A DNA stretch of 64,000 nucleotides from Sporosarcina sp. Marseille-Q4943. Lineage in GTDB: Bacteria > Bacillota > Bacilli > Bacillales_A > Planococcaceae. The DNA is taken from NCBI RefSeq assembly GCF_943736995.1, contig NZ_OX031157.1, positions 1,838,501 to 1,902,500 of the forward strand. Direction: 5' to 3'. Positions within the stretch are counted from its first letter, which is position 1, and the number at the start of each line of letters is the position of its first letter. Of the stretch, positions 24,613 through 34,096 are shown piece after piece. Both the position numbers and the translations under genes were made by a program. The notes beneath the pieces were generated by a model. The model was not told where the DNA came from. It ran no database searches and saw nothing but the letters and a program-made list of their open reading frames with translations.

Positions 24613-24670
24613 TCTCCTCTCCCTTTCTGTACACAGTTACACTCACTCTACCCCAATCCCGTTGTTTAAA

Positions 24671-24705
24671 ATCAAAAAGCCTTACCCGAAGGCAAGGCTT
24701 TTGAT
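24671..24705 (-). terminator. Terminator of the walRKHIJ operon
   Basis: On the minus strand ATCAAAAGCCTTGCC-TTCG-GGTAAGGCTTTTTGAT forms a strong stem with a UUCG-type loop, 8 bp after the walJ stop, followed by TTTTA. Confidence 0.85.
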
Positions 24706-24712
24706 GAACGAT

Positions 24713-25501
24713 TTAGACAGTGATAAGCTCTGTCGGTTTTTCCGCGTCGGTGTCATGCAAATGCACGAATTCCCCCGTGCGGATCCCGCATGCTTCCAAT
24801 GTTTGCGAAACACTCATCCTTGCGAGATCTTTCATATTATTGTCCTTGCTTAGATGCGATAAATAAATTCTCGTCTCTTTTTGGGCTACGACTTCACTCA
24901 TTGCAACAGCGGCATCTTCATTTGACACGTGCCCCACGTCGCTAAGAATCCTGCGTTTAACGGACCATGGATAGCGTCCCATTTGCAGCATACTGACGTC
25001 ATGATTGCTCTCGAACACAAATGCATCAGACCCTTGAATATGCCCTTTCATCCGGTCGCTCACATACCCCGTATCCGTGATAATCGACAGCTTGCGGTCG
25101 TTTTCATGGAAGACATAGAACATCGGATCCGCAGCATCGTGGGAAACAGCGAAAGACTGGATATCGAGCGAGCCGAACGACATGTTCGTTTCCATGTTGA
25201 AATGGAAACGTTGCTCCATCGGAATTTCGCCGACAAGCCCATTCATTGCAAGCCATGTCTTTTCATTTGCATAAATGGGCACTTTGTATCTTCGCGCCAG
25301 CACGCCAATCCCTTTAATATGATCGCTATGCTCATGAGTGACAAAAATGCCGTCCACTTGCGTCATGGAACGGCCAATACTTTCAAGCTGCTGTTCCATT
25401 CTTTTCGCACTAAGTCCTGCATCGACCAGAAAAGCATGCTTTTCTGTCTCTATATATATGGAATTGCCCGTACTACCACTAGCGAGCACACTGAAACGCA
25501 T
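24713..25501 (-). CDS. walJ: WalJ (YycJ) metallo-beta-lactamase-fold hydrolase
   Basis: A 262-residue MBL-fold protein with the metal motif [10 protein letters not shown] (His56, His58, Asp60, His61). Further His and Asp ligands follow in [17 protein letters not shown] and the final YLSHLSKDN. In B. subtilis YycJ is a 5' exonuclease-like enzyme linked to mismatch repair, and it is encoded with WalRK. AGGAG lies upstream of the ATG. It is the last gene of the wal operon, 12 bp after walI. Confidence 0.92.
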   Translation of the reverse strand: MRFSVLASGSTGNSIYIETEKHAFLVDAGLSAKRMEQQLESIGRSMTQVDGIFVTHEHSDHIKGIGVLARRYKVPIYANEKTWLAMNGLVGEIPMEQRFHFNMETNMSFGSLDIQSFAVSHDAADPMFYVFHENDRKLSIITDTGYVSDRMKGHIQGSDAFVFESNHDVSMLQMGRYPWSVKRRILSDVGHVSNEDAAVAMSEVVAQKETRIYLSHLSKDNNMKDLARMSVSQTLEACGIRTGEFVHLHDTDAEKPTELITV

Positions 25502-25513
25502 ATGAAAAACTCC

Positions 25514-26359
25514 TTATTCTTCTTCATCCTCAACCTCATCGAGCTCTTCCTCTTCCATCTTTTCCAGGTGGAAGTCTATCACTTTTCCTTCAATGGCGTT
25601 GATGAAATGATTCTCGATGGTGCCATCCTTCAATTCTACACGAATATTCCATGTTGCGGCAAATACTTGGTTTTTCGTCGAAACGAGCGTCGCCGAGTAA
25701 CCTGGTGTCACCTTCAGCACTTTTGAATCCTGCTTCAAATACCCCCGCGTAACTAGCGATCCTACCGCTTCATCCTGTGTCAACATGTCTCTTTTCAAGT
25801 TTTTGCTTGAGAACTCTTCCAGCATTCGCTGCTCGTAATGTGTTACTTCATAATTTTCGTCCCAATAAATCGTCAATGTGGCATTCGGACTATAGAAAAT
25901 CGGTTCGCCATCCACTTTTTGAAAAAAGATGGCTTTCCGCTTTTCCTTATCCACTTCCCAGAACTCATATTCAGCTCCGTGCCATATATACTTCGCTAGA
26001 AAATCATTGAAATGATAATCCTCTTTTTCATTTCGGATGGATACCGGGATAATCATTTCGGATTCAATTGTTGTATTATCGACAATGACGATGGACTGGT
26101 CCTCCAAAGTCTCCAATTCTTCTTCTGAGAATGACTTCACATCAGCAAAGATGTGGGAAAAGTCATTTTTAACGACCTGTGGCAAATTGTACGTAATATT
26201 TTCTTGTTTCATCAAATCCTCAATGGAGGCTTTCCCCGCAACTTGCACATTTTGCGCCTCAGTACGCTGATTTAAATACAAGAAATAGAGGAATATATTC
26301 AATATCGAAAAGACGACGATGAATATCGTTTTTGTCTTATTCCAATCCAATTTGCTCAC
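25514..26359 (-). CDS. walI: WalI (YycI), regulator of the WalK kinase
   Basis: A 281-residue protein with a single N-terminal membrane helix (about 10-28) and a large extracytoplasmic region of YycI type. The late section shows GYSATLVSTKNQVFAATWNI and the C-terminus is acidic (EEEELDEVEDEEE). With WalH it forms a membrane complex that restrains WalK. The start is GTG 26359, and the gene overlaps walH by 23 bp, so translation is coupled. No enzyme motif is present, as expected. Confidence 0.88.
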   Translation of the reverse strand: MSKLDWNKTKTIFIVVFSILNIFLYFLYLNQRTEAQNVQVAGKASIEDLMKQENITYNLPQVVKNDFSHIFADVKSFSEEELETLEDQSIVIVDNTTIESEMIIPVSIRNEKEDYHFNDFLAKYIWHGAEYEFWEVDKEKRKAIFFQKVDGEPIFYSPNATLTIYWDENYEVTHYEQRMLEEFSSKNLKRDMLTQDEAVGSLVTRGYLKQDSKVLKVTPGYSATLVSTKNQVFAATWNIRVELKDGTIENHFINAIEGKVIDFHLEKMEEEELDEVEDEEE

Positions 26360-27665
26360 CCCCGCCTTGATCCTCAGCTGTATAAGAGAACCATCTACCT
26401 TTGATATAATAAAACCAGGCAGGCTCCATCACAAAAATCCGTTTTTCTAAATTATGTCTCATCATGTACCCTGTTGTAATTTCCTCGACCGTCCCGAAAT
26501 CGATTTTTTCCGATTCCATCAGTTCGTTTGCTATGGCAGCACCCGAAGGAAGACTCACTTCTTCCTCATCCACCCCCACATCAAGTGTATAATAAGGACG
26601 GATATACTTAAACACCCGGTTCACGCCATAATACTGTGCAATTTCCGTTATGCCCGCTGGTTCCAAGACCGGATAGCCTTGAATGAACAACTGGAATCTC
26701 ACATAATGAGAATAATGATTTATATACGAGAATCTGAACGAATCCGTCCAGCCACCATGCTCATTAATCGAGTCAATGACGTCTGTTAATAGGGTTGATG
26801 GTTTTACCTCTTCCCTGTTTTCCACAGCAGGATGGGCAAAGTTCAACATCTTCGATTCCGTATTTACGACCAAAAGCGCATGGTCATCACCAAATTCCTC
26901 ACGTTTGCCATCCACCTGACTGCGTCTTACTGCATTCGGGTCATTGAATAAAGCATCACGGAAGCGGGTCGGACTTATTTCTTCCTGGTAATACACGATT
27001 TGATTCATCGTGACTGGTTCAGTAGGAACCGCCAAATAGACCGATTCCTGTACATTCACTTCAGTATAGGAAGGCAAATTTTCCCCTTCAATGACGATGT
27101 TACGATATGACGTCATCGTATCCTTCGGAGTTACTTTGCCATGAAAATGGGTTCCTGTCGCCCGGTTGATGAAATGCACTTCAAATGCAACTTCCTTCGG
27201 ATTCCATTTGACGACAAGGCGGTCAAAACTGAATTCCGGAAGTCGAATATTGTCCTCAAAAGGTAAAATTTCTTCATACACAGGCAGCGGCACATCCCCT
27301 TGGAAATACAAGGTGAACTGATTCGTATCTTCGAAGAAGGCTTTCATCTGCCCCTTGTTCATCTCGTTTTGGCCGGGAACCAATTGCGTGACTTTCCAAG
27401 AGTTCATTTCCCTCATAATACTGTCGATCCGTATTTGATCGGTCGTTCCATTGAGTGATTCCTCATATTTAATGAGGATCTTATATGGCTTAATGATATC
27501 CTGCACTTTTCTTCGTTCGCCGATTGAAATATCGACGGTCGGCGATTGTTCAATCGTATCTAGTCGGGGCGAATACGTCCATATGGAAAAGGTGAATGTT
27601 ATGCTCAACAGGACGAGCAATAGTAAGATAATCGATTTGACCGGTTCGATATACTTCAATCCCAT
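26337..27665 (-). CDS. walH: WalH (YycH), regulator of the WalK kinase
   Basis: A 442-residue protein with one N-terminal membrane helix (about 11-30) and a large extracytoplasmic domain, the YycH layout. Recognisable are FSFDRLVVKWNPKEVAFEVH and the late RPYYTLDVGVDEEEVSLPSG segment. It works together with WalI to dampen WalK signalling. It overlaps walK by 10 bp and walI by 23 bp, so all three are made from one message. AGGAAGGTGA precedes the ATG. Confidence 0.9.
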   Translation of the reverse strand: MGLKYIEPVKSIILLLLVLLSITFTFSIWTYSPRLDTIEQSPTVDISIGERRKVQDIIKPYKILIKYEESLNGTTDQIRIDSIMREMNSWKVTQLVPGQNEMNKGQMKAFFEDTNQFTLYFQGDVPLPVYEEILPFEDNIRLPEFSFDRLVVKWNPKEVAFEVHFINRATGTHFHGKVTPKDTMTSYRNIVIEGENLPSYTEVNVQESVYLAVPTEPVTMNQIVYYQEEISPTRFRDALFNDPNAVRRSQVDGKREEFGDDHALLVVNTESKMLNFAHPAVENREEVKPSTLLTDVIDSINEHGGWTDSFRFSYINHYSHYVRFQLFIQGYPVLEPAGITEIAQYYGVNRVFKYIRPYYTLDVGVDEEEVSLPSGAAIANELMESEKIDFGTVEEITTGYMMRHNLEKRIFVMEPAWFYYIKGRWFSYTAEDQGGGEQIGLE

Positions 27666-29485
27666 TCACCTTCCTCTTGTTGTTCAAAGGGCAGCGTAAA
27701 GAAAATCGTCGTGCCTTTCCCTTCTTCACTTTCCGCCCATATTTCGCCGCCATGTGCAATGATCATTTCCTTGGCGATGGCAAGTCCAAGACCCGTTCCG
27801 CCCATCGCCCTTGATCTCGCGCGGTCCGCTCTGTAGAACCTGTCGAAAATGCGGTTCACATTCGCTTGCGGGATGCCCATGCCGTCGTCGGAAATCATCA
27901 CTTTTATGAACGTTCCAGACGTCGTTACCCCAAAGCGGACATCTCCGCCATCCGGGGAATATTTAAGCGCATTCGAAATGATATTGTCGATTACCTGTGT
28001 CATCTTATCGGTGTCAATTTCGACGAATAGATCCTCGGAAGGTAACAATCGCTTGAAGTGAACGTTCTGTGACTTCGAGAATTCGAACCGCTCAATGATT
28101 GAGTTGAAGAAATGGTTGAATTCTACCCATTCGGTATTCAACTCATATTCTTTGCTATCCATCCTGGAAAGCTTCAATAAGTCATTCACAAGCCGGATCA
28201 TCCGCTCCGTCTCCGTCTGCGTCACGCGAAGGAAGGAAGGGGCAATCTCCTCGTTCTTCCATGCACCTTCCGCCAATGCGTCCAAATAGCTGCGCATTGT
28301 CGTGAGCGGGGTACGAAGCTCGTGAGAAACGTTGGAAACGAATTCTCGCCTCTCCATGTCAATCTTCTCCTGTTCGGTATTGTCATGAAGGACGACAATG
28401 AGACCGTTCACGAAGCCCGTCTCCCGCTGCGTCACCGAAAAGGTCGCCCGTAGGATGTAAGGGACCTTCTCCGTACTGAAGTCGAGCGCGATTGAATCCT
28501 TCACTTGAATCAGGTCTTCAAACGTATATTCCTGCTCCAAGCCTAAGATGCTTGCAATCGGGCGGTTCAATACAAGATCGCGTGTCATCCGCAGCATCAT
28601 GAGCGCAGAGTCATTGATTAGGCTCACCCTGCCTTTACGGTCCGTAGATATGACGCCATCCGTCATGTTTTCAAGAACCGAGGCGAGCTTTCTTTGCTCA
28701 CTTTCCGTCGTTGACTGCGACTCTTGCAGCTGATTCGTCAAATGGTTGAAAGCGATTGCCAGCTGGCCCATTTCATCATTCCCGTATACGTGGACCTTCC
28801 TTGAGAAGTTCCCTTGCGCCATCGCTTGTGCCTGACGCCTCATATCCGAAATCGGCCTCGTAAAAGTCCTGGCGATGAAGATGCCGATAATAATTGTGAT
28901 TGTTAACGAGACCGCCACTCCACCCGCAAGAATTTGGTTGATTTCATTGATCTGCTTGAATACTTTTTCGATATTTGCTGTCACATATAAAGTGCCAACG
29001 ACTTCCAAATTATTATTCTTAATAGGCGTCACAAGCACCATGACACGTTCTCGTTTCGTCGGGTCATAGTTAATATTCTCGTAGACCGTTTCGGATGAGA
29101 TCGATCTTCTCACACTGTCTTCCATTGATCGCTGGCCGACCAATGATTGATTGCCCAATTCGGAAGTTGCCAATATACGATACTTTGCATCGATGACCCT
29201 TATTTCATTTATATCTTCCGAATTAAAGCCCGAAAGGACGTTCCATAAGCTCTGTTCGAGCGGCGGATCGTCCGTAGTTGACCGGTCTTTTATCATTTCT
29301 TCACGGACGCTGAATTCAACAAGATTCATCCTGTCTCTGACGGATGTCGTGAAGTTATCTTTTAACGTCTGTTCAAGCTCCCTTGCAAAATAAAGCCCGA
29401 TAATCTGCATCGCTACAAGGATGAGCATAATGTAGATGAGCACGAATTTTACATGGATAGACCGAAAAAACCCGACTTTCTGCAT
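27656..29485 (-). CDS. walK: WalK sensor histidine kinase of cell-wall homeostasis
   Basis: A 609-residue kinase. In order it has a membrane helix (about 13-33), an extracytoplasmic PAS-like domain (35-180), a second helix (about 184-206), and HAMP (207-260). A cytoplasmic PAS (265-370) and the HisKA box NVSHELRTPL with His388 follow. ATP-binding motifs ISNALKYSPD, DDGMGIPQ and GGTGLGLAI complete it. It phosphorylates WalR in response to wall status. The cytoplasmic PAS in staphylococci binds zinc. It starts 5 bp after walR. Confidence 0.97.
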   Translation of the reverse strand: MQKVGFFRSIHVKFVLIYIMLILVAMQIIGLYFARELEQTLKDNFTTSVRDRMNLVEFSVREEMIKDRSTTDDPPLEQSLWNVLSGFNSEDINEIRVIDAKYRILATSELGNQSLVGQRSMEDSVRRSISSETVYENINYDPTKRERVMVLVTPIKNNNLEVVGTLYVTANIEKVFKQINEINQILAGGVAVSLTITIIIGIFIARTFTRPISDMRRQAQAMAQGNFSRKVHVYGNDEMGQLAIAFNHLTNQLQESQSTTESEQRKLASVLENMTDGVISTDRKGRVSLINDSALMMLRMTRDLVLNRPIASILGLEQEYTFEDLIQVKDSIALDFSTEKVPYILRATFSVTQRETGFVNGLIVVLHDNTEQEKIDMERREFVSNVSHELRTPLTTMRSYLDALAEGAWKNEEIAPSFLRVTQTETERMIRLVNDLLKLSRMDSKEYELNTEWVEFNHFFNSIIERFEFSKSQNVHFKRLLPSEDLFVEIDTDKMTQVIDNIISNALKYSPDGGDVRFGVTTSGTFIKVMISDDGMGIPQANVNRIFDRFYRADRARSRAMGGTGLGLAIAKEMIIAHGGEIWAESEEGKGTTIFFTLPFEQQEEGEWD

Positions 29486-29490
29486 TTTCC

Positions 29491-30201
29491 TTACTCCTGT
29501 TCCGGATCACGCAAATAGTAACCGACTCCACGTCTTGTTACAATCCACGTCGGATGGCTCGGAGTGTCCTCGATCTTTTCGCGCAGACGGCGTATCGTTA
29601 CGTCGACTGTCCGTACATCCCCAAAATAATCATAGCCCCATACCGTCTGCAACAAATGCTCTCTCGTCATTACTTGGCCGATATGTTTCGCCAAATAATG
29701 AAGCAATTCAAACTCGCGGTGCGTCAGTTCAATCGATTCTCCACGCTTTTGGACTAAATAGGCATCCGGTTGGATGACGAGGCTTCCGACTGTAATTTCA
29801 TTTGTCGCCTCATCCTGCTCCTCCGACAACGTCTTCGAATGCCTGCGCAAGTTCGCTTTCACCCTTGCAATCAATTCGCGCGTGCCAAATGGTTTCGTCA
29901 CATAATCATCCGCGCCTAATTCCAACCCTAGCACTTTATCAATTTCCGAGTCCTTCGCTGTAAGCATGATGATTGGGAAATCATATTTCTTCCTGACTTC
30001 CCTGCATACTTCCATGCCATCACGCTTCGGAAGCATTATATCGAGCAACATGATATCCGGCTGCACTTCTTCCACCTTCTCAAGCGCCTCTTCTCCGTCA
30101 TAAGCGCAATAGACAGTAAAGCCTTCCTTCTTCAAATTGAACTCTAATATGTCAGCTATCGGTTTTTCATCATCTACGACTAAAATCGTTTTATTTTGCA
30201 T
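29491..30201 (-). CDS. walR: WalR essential response regulator
   Basis: A 236-residue OmpR-type regulator, very close to the B. subtilis protein ([18 protein letters not shown]). The phosphoacceptor is Asp54 ([11 protein letters not shown]), with the Lys of YVTKPF and a C-terminal winged helix including [12 protein letters not shown]. It controls peptidoglycan hydrolase genes. ATG 30201 is favoured over the adjacent ATG 30204 because it lies 7 nt after AAAGGGA. Upstream a TATAAT lies at 30309-30304 on the minus strand without a good -35 box. Confidence 0.97.
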   Translation of the reverse strand: MQNKTILVVDDEKPIADILEFNLKKEGFTVYCAYDGEEALEKVEEVQPDIMLLDIMLPKRDGMEVCREVRKKYDFPIIMLTAKDSEIDKVLGLELGADDYVTKPFGTRELIARVKANLRRHSKTLSEEQDEATNEITVGSLVIQPDAYLVQKRGESIELTHREFELLHYLAKHIGQVMTREHLLQTVWGYDYFGDVRTVDVTIRRLREKIEDTPSHPTWIVTRRGVGYYLRDPEQE

Positions 30202-30360
30202 CATTCATTCCCTTTCCCGCCAATTTGGCGCCTTACTTATTATCTTTTACATTCATAGTCCGTGCTTAGCTTGCAACTTGCCTTATTCGATTGTACGGCC
30301 TTTATTATACATTCTATTTCTTTAGCAAAAAACCTTCCAATCCAGACCTATACAAAATTA

Positions 30361-30395
30361 GAAAAAGAGACGGCAACAGAATACTGTAGCGTCTC
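30361..30395 (-). terminator. Terminator after the M23 peptidase gene
   Basis: On the minus strand GAGACG-CT-ACAG pairs with CTGT-TGC-CGTCTC and is followed by TTTTTC. It isolates the peptidase gene from walR. Confidence 0.75.
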
Positions 30396-30408
30396 CATTC
30401 CTTACTCT

Positions 30409-31872
30409 TTATCTTAACACACTCAACGGATTGATATTGGAACCGTTCTTATATACTTCAAAATGAAGGTGCATGCCTGTAGAGCGTCCTGTGGAGCCCA
30501 TGACACCTATCTTCGCTCCTTGAGGAACTGTTTGCCCCTCTTTGACATCGATGGATGCCAGATGGGCGTATAACGTCTTATACCCATTGTTATGCGTTAT
30601 GACGACTCGATTTCCGTATGTTCCATGGTACCCGGCATCCGTCACGACTCCATTGTCAGAAGCGAAAATCGACCTGGATGATGGACGTGCAATGTCAATG
30701 CCTTGGTGTACCCGGCCCCATCGTTTCCCCATTTTACTCGAAATGTATCCACCGTCTGCCGGCCACTTGAAGTTGCCTGTCCCACGTGAAGGGATTACCT
30801 TCGTTCCGACGACCGTCACTTCATGAACCGGCTCTTCCAGTACATGTTCCTCCGCTACAGATTTACCGATCACTTTCCCGTTCTTTTTGCGGATCAAATG
30901 CGTGACCGATTTCTTGCCATCTGTTCCTTTTTGTTTAATTCTCTTTTCACCTTTGAATTCTGATTCGTCTTTTTCGGTCAGTTTCTTGAACTGGATCGGG
31001 GCAATCTCTTTTGATTCATAGTGAGCTTCAACTTCTATGTAGGGCTCGAGGGCTGTGACGTTCAGCTCTTGGCCTATTTGAAGAACTGCATCCTCTGTAA
31101 TCCCCGGATTGATTTCCATCAGTTTCACTGTCGACATATTGTGTGCACTGGCGACTTTCCCTAATACGTCCCCTTGCTGGATAACGTATTTCTTCTCTTC
31201 CAATGTGCCTTTATTCAACAAGGTGATTGCTTCTTCCACGCTTCGGACCTCTTCAGGTGCCGTTTGTCCCTCGGCCGCCTGGATGTCAGCGCTGAATTGA
31301 ATATCAGCAAGTCTAGTTTCATTTTCCTTTAACGGTGGTAAAGGTTCAGTAGTTTGTTGGCGGGCTTCGAATTCTGCAAGCTCCTGCTCGGTGACTGTTT
31401 GCAGTGTAATCTCTTGGATCACTTTTTCAAAATCGGCCATATCTTTGACGTAGAGTGCTGTCTCTTCATCAATTTGGACACCGATCGCTTCCGCCTCCAC
31501 GGTTAGCAAGCCTTGAAGTTTTCCAAGGACCTTTTCATCGTCTGTTCCGATTGAAAACACCCTTTCCGGCACGACAGACAACTCAGTCCCGATTGTCAAT
31601 GGGAGATCTTCGTATTCGGAGGCCGCTTTCTTCAATTCTTCTTGTTTAAGCTGTTCGATCTTTTTTTCATCGGATAGCATCCCGACATATTCACTGTCCG
31701 AGTAGACATGGTAGATTGTATGGATTGAGGAGTCTTCCACTTTTTCTAGTGAAAAACCGGAGCTCATGCCGATACCTGCAAAGAATACCGTAATGATGCC
31801 GACCTTTTTAACTTTTTTATATAGGGTACTTCTATTCTGTTCTTTCGTGGTTTTTTGTTTCTTGCAAAACAT
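30409..31872 (-). CDS. Exported LysM-G5-M23 cell-wall endopeptidase
   Basis: A 487-residue protein with a basic N-terminus and membrane/signal helix (about 25-42), then about 180 residues of unknown type. A LysM domain lies at about 227-273 (YVIQQGDVLGKVASAHNMS). A G5 domain follows at about 280-358. An M23 peptidase domain (about 375-487) carries zinc ligands in HQGIDIA and HLHFEV and the MGSTGRSTGMH loop. It should cleave peptide cross-links while bound to peptidoglycan and adhesin-like polymers. A WalR-like box 115-130 bp upstream and its place next to walRK suggest WalR control. Confidence 0.9.
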   Translation of the reverse strand: MFCKKQKTTKEQNRSTLYKKVKKVGIITVFFAGIGMSSGFSLEKVEDSSIHTIYHVYSDSEYVGMLSDEKKIEQLKQEELKKAASEYEDLPLTIGTELSVVPERVFSIGTDDEKVLGKLQGLLTVEAEAIGVQIDEETALYVKDMADFEKVIQEITLQTVTEQELAEFEARQQTTEPLPPLKENETRLADIQFSADIQAAEGQTAPEEVRSVEEAITLLNKGTLEEKKYVIQQGDVLGKVASAHNMSTVKLMEINPGITEDAVLQIGQELNVTALEPYIEVEAHYESKEIAPIQFKKLTEKDESEFKGEKRIKQKGTDGKKSVTHLIRKKNGKVIGKSVAEEHVLEEPVHEVTVVGTKVIPSRGTGNFKWPADGGYISSKMGKRWGRVHQGIDIARPSSRSIFASDNGVVTDAGYHGTYGNRVVITHNNGYKTLYAHLASIDVKEGQTVPQGAKIGVMGSTGRSTGMHLHFEVYKNGSNINPLSVLR

Positions 31873-31987
31873 CGTTTAATACTCCTTCCGACTGGCAACT
31901 GCTACAAGAGGCCTATCATACTGAAAGATTTTTCACGCCCCTTCAATTTATCATATCAACTAACTTGCTTGTTATTTTACGGCCATT

Positions 31988-32004
31988 TGTAATGAACTTG
32001 TAGT
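31988..32004 (+). promoter_or_regulatory. Possible WalR binding box
   Basis: TGTAAT-N5-TGTAGT against consensus TGTWAH-N5-TGTWAH, 11 of 12 positions matched, upstream of the M23 peptidase gene but in the opposite orientation. Confidence 0.4.
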
Positions 32005-32100
32005 ATTGCAACCAATTATTCCTTATTAAATTCCATATGTTAGTTATAAATGAGGGGAATTCCAGCGGGGAAAATAGTCTTACATTCTTGAGATTGCACC

Positions 32101-32217
32101 GGATTTGCGTTTCAGTCGGACGCTTTCCGCGGGCACGGCTTCAATCTCCTCGGCTTTGCCTGCGGGGCTTTCAGCTCGTGCTGTTCCCGCAGGAGTCGCC
32201 GCCTTCCACTCCAATCC
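32101..32217 (+). repeat. Dispersed intergenic repeat, copy D (short form)
   Basis: GGACGCTTTCCGCGGGCACG ... CTCGTGCTGTTCCCGCAGG ... CTTCCACTCCAATCC. It lacks the internal long hairpins. It lies between dnaB and the M23 peptidase gene, where B. subtilis has purA. Confidence 0.85.
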
Positions 32218-32226
32218 TAAGACAAT

Positions 32227-32273
32227 AAAAGAAGCGAATGGGGAAAACTGAAAACCCATTCGCTTCTCTTTTT
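32227..32273. terminator. Terminator of the gdpP-rplI-dnaB unit (bidirectional)
   Basis: AGAAGCGAATGGG and CCCATTCGCTTCT form a 13-bp stem with a 12-nt loop; T-rich sequence follows on both strands. It lies 10 bp from the dnaB stop. Confidence 0.85.
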
Positions 32274-32276
32274 GAA

Positions 32277-33635
32277 TTATTGATAGGACGGGGCTTCGTG
32301 TTGGCTCCAGTCGATGTTGAGGAACTTATTGAACTCCTTGGCGAAAGCTAGAGTGACGGTACCGGTTGGGCCGTTCCGCTGCTTCGCTATGATGATTTCA
32401 ATCATATTCTGATTCTCTGTTTCTTTATCATAGTAATCTTCCCGATAAAGGAAAGAAACGATATCCGCATCTTGCTCGATACTTCCCGATTCCCTCAAGT
32501 CGGACATCATCGGCCGCTTGTCTTGACGCTGCTCTACGCCACGGGAAAGCTGGGAGAGTGCGATGACCGGGATCTTCAATTCCCGGGCAAGCGCTTTTAA
32601 GGAACGGGATATTTCGGAAACTTCCTGCTGACGGTTCTCGCCGGAACGGCCGCTTCCCATGATAAGCTGCAAATAATCGATCATAATCATGCCTAAACCA
32701 TGCTCTTGCTGAAGTCGTCGGCACTTGGAGCGGATTTCGTTAATCCGGATGCCCGGGGAGTCGTCAATGAAGATTCCGGCGTTGGACAGGCTTCCCATCG
32801 CCATCGTCAATTTCCGCCAATCCTCTGCTTCCAAGTTCCCTGTACGCATCACTTGCGCGTCAATATTTCCTTCCGCACAAAGCATACGCATGACGAGTTG
32901 TTCCGCACCCATCTCCAAACTAAAAATCGCAACGTTTTCATCTGTCTTCGTCGCCACGTTTTGGGCGACGTTCAAGGCAAACGCCGTTTTACCGACGGAA
33001 GGACGGGCGGCAACGATGATCAGGTCATTCCGCTGAAAGCCGGCCGTTATCTTGTCAAGGTCTCGGAACCCGGTCGGAATGCCAGTCACTTCGCCTTTTC
33101 TCGTATGAAGAAGTTCGATATTGTCGTATGTTTCCACAAGGACATCTTTAATGTGCTTGAAATCTCCGGCATTTTTCCGGTTGGAAACTTCCATGATCCT
33201 TTTTTCAGCTTCGGAAAGGACTGCTTCAACTTCATCCTCTTTTGTGAAACCTTCCTCGACGATATTGGTCGCCACTCGGATGAGCCGTCTCAGAATGGAT
33301 TTCTCTTCGACAATCTTGGCATAATACTCAATATTCGCCGCCGTCGGTACGGCATTTGCAATTTCGGTCAAATATGAAATGCCACCGACATCTTCTAATT
33401 CCTTTTTGGCGGAAAGCTCTTCGGTAACCGTGACGACGTCAATCGCTTGTCCTTTGTCGCTCAGGATTAGCATCGTGTCAAAGATCTTCTCGTGCGCCGT
33501 TTTGTAAAAGTCATCCGGGCGAAGAATTTCCGAAGCCGTAATCAGCGCTTCCGGTTGCAGGAAGACTGCACCAATGACGGATTGCTCAGCTTCGTTGTTA
33601 TGCGGGGGAACGCGATCATACATCTGGTCCATCAT
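32277..33635 (-). CDS. dnaB: Replicative DNA helicase (DnaB family; called DnaC in B. subtilis)
   Basis: A 452-residue hexameric helicase. The N-terminal primase-interacting domain (NNEAEQSVIGAVFLQ) covers about 1-150. The RecA-like motor has Walker A ARPSVGKTA (about 210-218), Walker B MIMIDYLQLI, and the DnaB motif 4 region SQLSRGVEQRQDKRP. It unwinds DNA ahead of the fork. The gene follows rplI by 12 bp, the usual Bacillales arrangement. No inteins or insertions are seen. Confidence 0.97.
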   Translation of the reverse strand: MMDQMYDRVPPHNNEAEQSVIGAVFLQPEALITASEILRPDDFYKTAHEKIFDTMLILSDKGQAIDVVTVTEELSAKKELEDVGGISYLTEIANAVPTAANIEYYAKIVEEKSILRRLIRVATNIVEEGFTKEDEVEAVLSEAEKRIMEVSNRKNAGDFKHIKDVLVETYDNIELLHTRKGEVTGIPTGFRDLDKITAGFQRNDLIIVAARPSVGKTAFALNVAQNVATKTDENVAIFSLEMGAEQLVMRMLCAEGNIDAQVMRTGNLEAEDWRKLTMAMGSLSNAGIFIDDSPGIRINEIRSKCRRLQQEHGLGMIMIDYLQLIMGSGRSGENRQQEVSEISRSLKALARELKIPVIALSQLSRGVEQRQDKRPMMSDLRESGSIEQDADIVSFLYREDYYDKETENQNMIEIIIAKQRNGPTGTVTLAFAKEFNKFLNIDWSQHEAPSYQ

Positions 33636-33647
33636 TATCGCTCCCTA

Positions 33648-34094
33648 TCATTCTTCGGTTACATGGACTTTAAGCGTAGCGGTAACTTCCGGGTGCAGTT
33701 TGATCGGCACATTTGTATAGCCGAGAGCCCGTATTGCATCAGGCAGTTCCATCTTACGGCGATCCACTTTGATTTTATGATTTTTCTCGAGAGCGTCAGC
33801 AATTTGCTTCGTTGTGATCGAACCGAAGAGGCGTCCACCTTCTCCGGATTTCGCTTTCATTTCCACAGTCGTCTCATCGATGAGTTCTTTCAGCTTCTTT
33901 GCTTCAGCCAGTTCCGCCGCCGCGTCTTTCTCGGCACGCTTCTTCTGACCTTCAAGCTGGCTTAAGTTTGCAGGTGTAGCTTCAATGGCCAATTTGTTTT
34001 TCAACAGGTAGTTTTGCGCATAGCCGACAGATACTTCTTTCACTTCGCCTTTTTTACCTTTGCCTTTAACATCTTTCAAAAAAATAACTTTCAT
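33648..34094 (-). CDS. rplI: 50S ribosomal protein L9
   Basis: A 148-residue protein, the normal length. The N-terminal domain [20 protein letters not shown] and a long connecting helix ([19 protein letters not shown]) lead to the C-terminal RNA-binding domain. ATG 34094 follows GGGGGA; the start overlaps the end of the gdpP message by a few bases' distance, so translation is probably coupled. L9 limits frameshifting and supports translation fidelity. Confidence 0.96.
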   Translation of the reverse strand: MKVIFLKDVKGKGKKGEVKEVSVGYAQNYLLKNKLAIEATPANLSQLEGQKKRAEKDAAAELAEAKKLKELIDETTVEMKAKSGEGGRLFGSITTKQIADALEKNHKIKVDRRKMELPDAIRALGYTNVPIKLHPEVTATLKVHVTEE

Positions 34095-34096
34095 AA

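Noticed and set aside
23851-24669. A 272-codon open frame antisense to htrC
   Set aside because: It lies wholly over the conserved protease gene and its composition is that of a reverse-frame artefact.
24929-25726. A 265-codon open frame antisense to walJ and walI
   Set aside because: It spans two conserved genes on the other strand and has no family resemblance.
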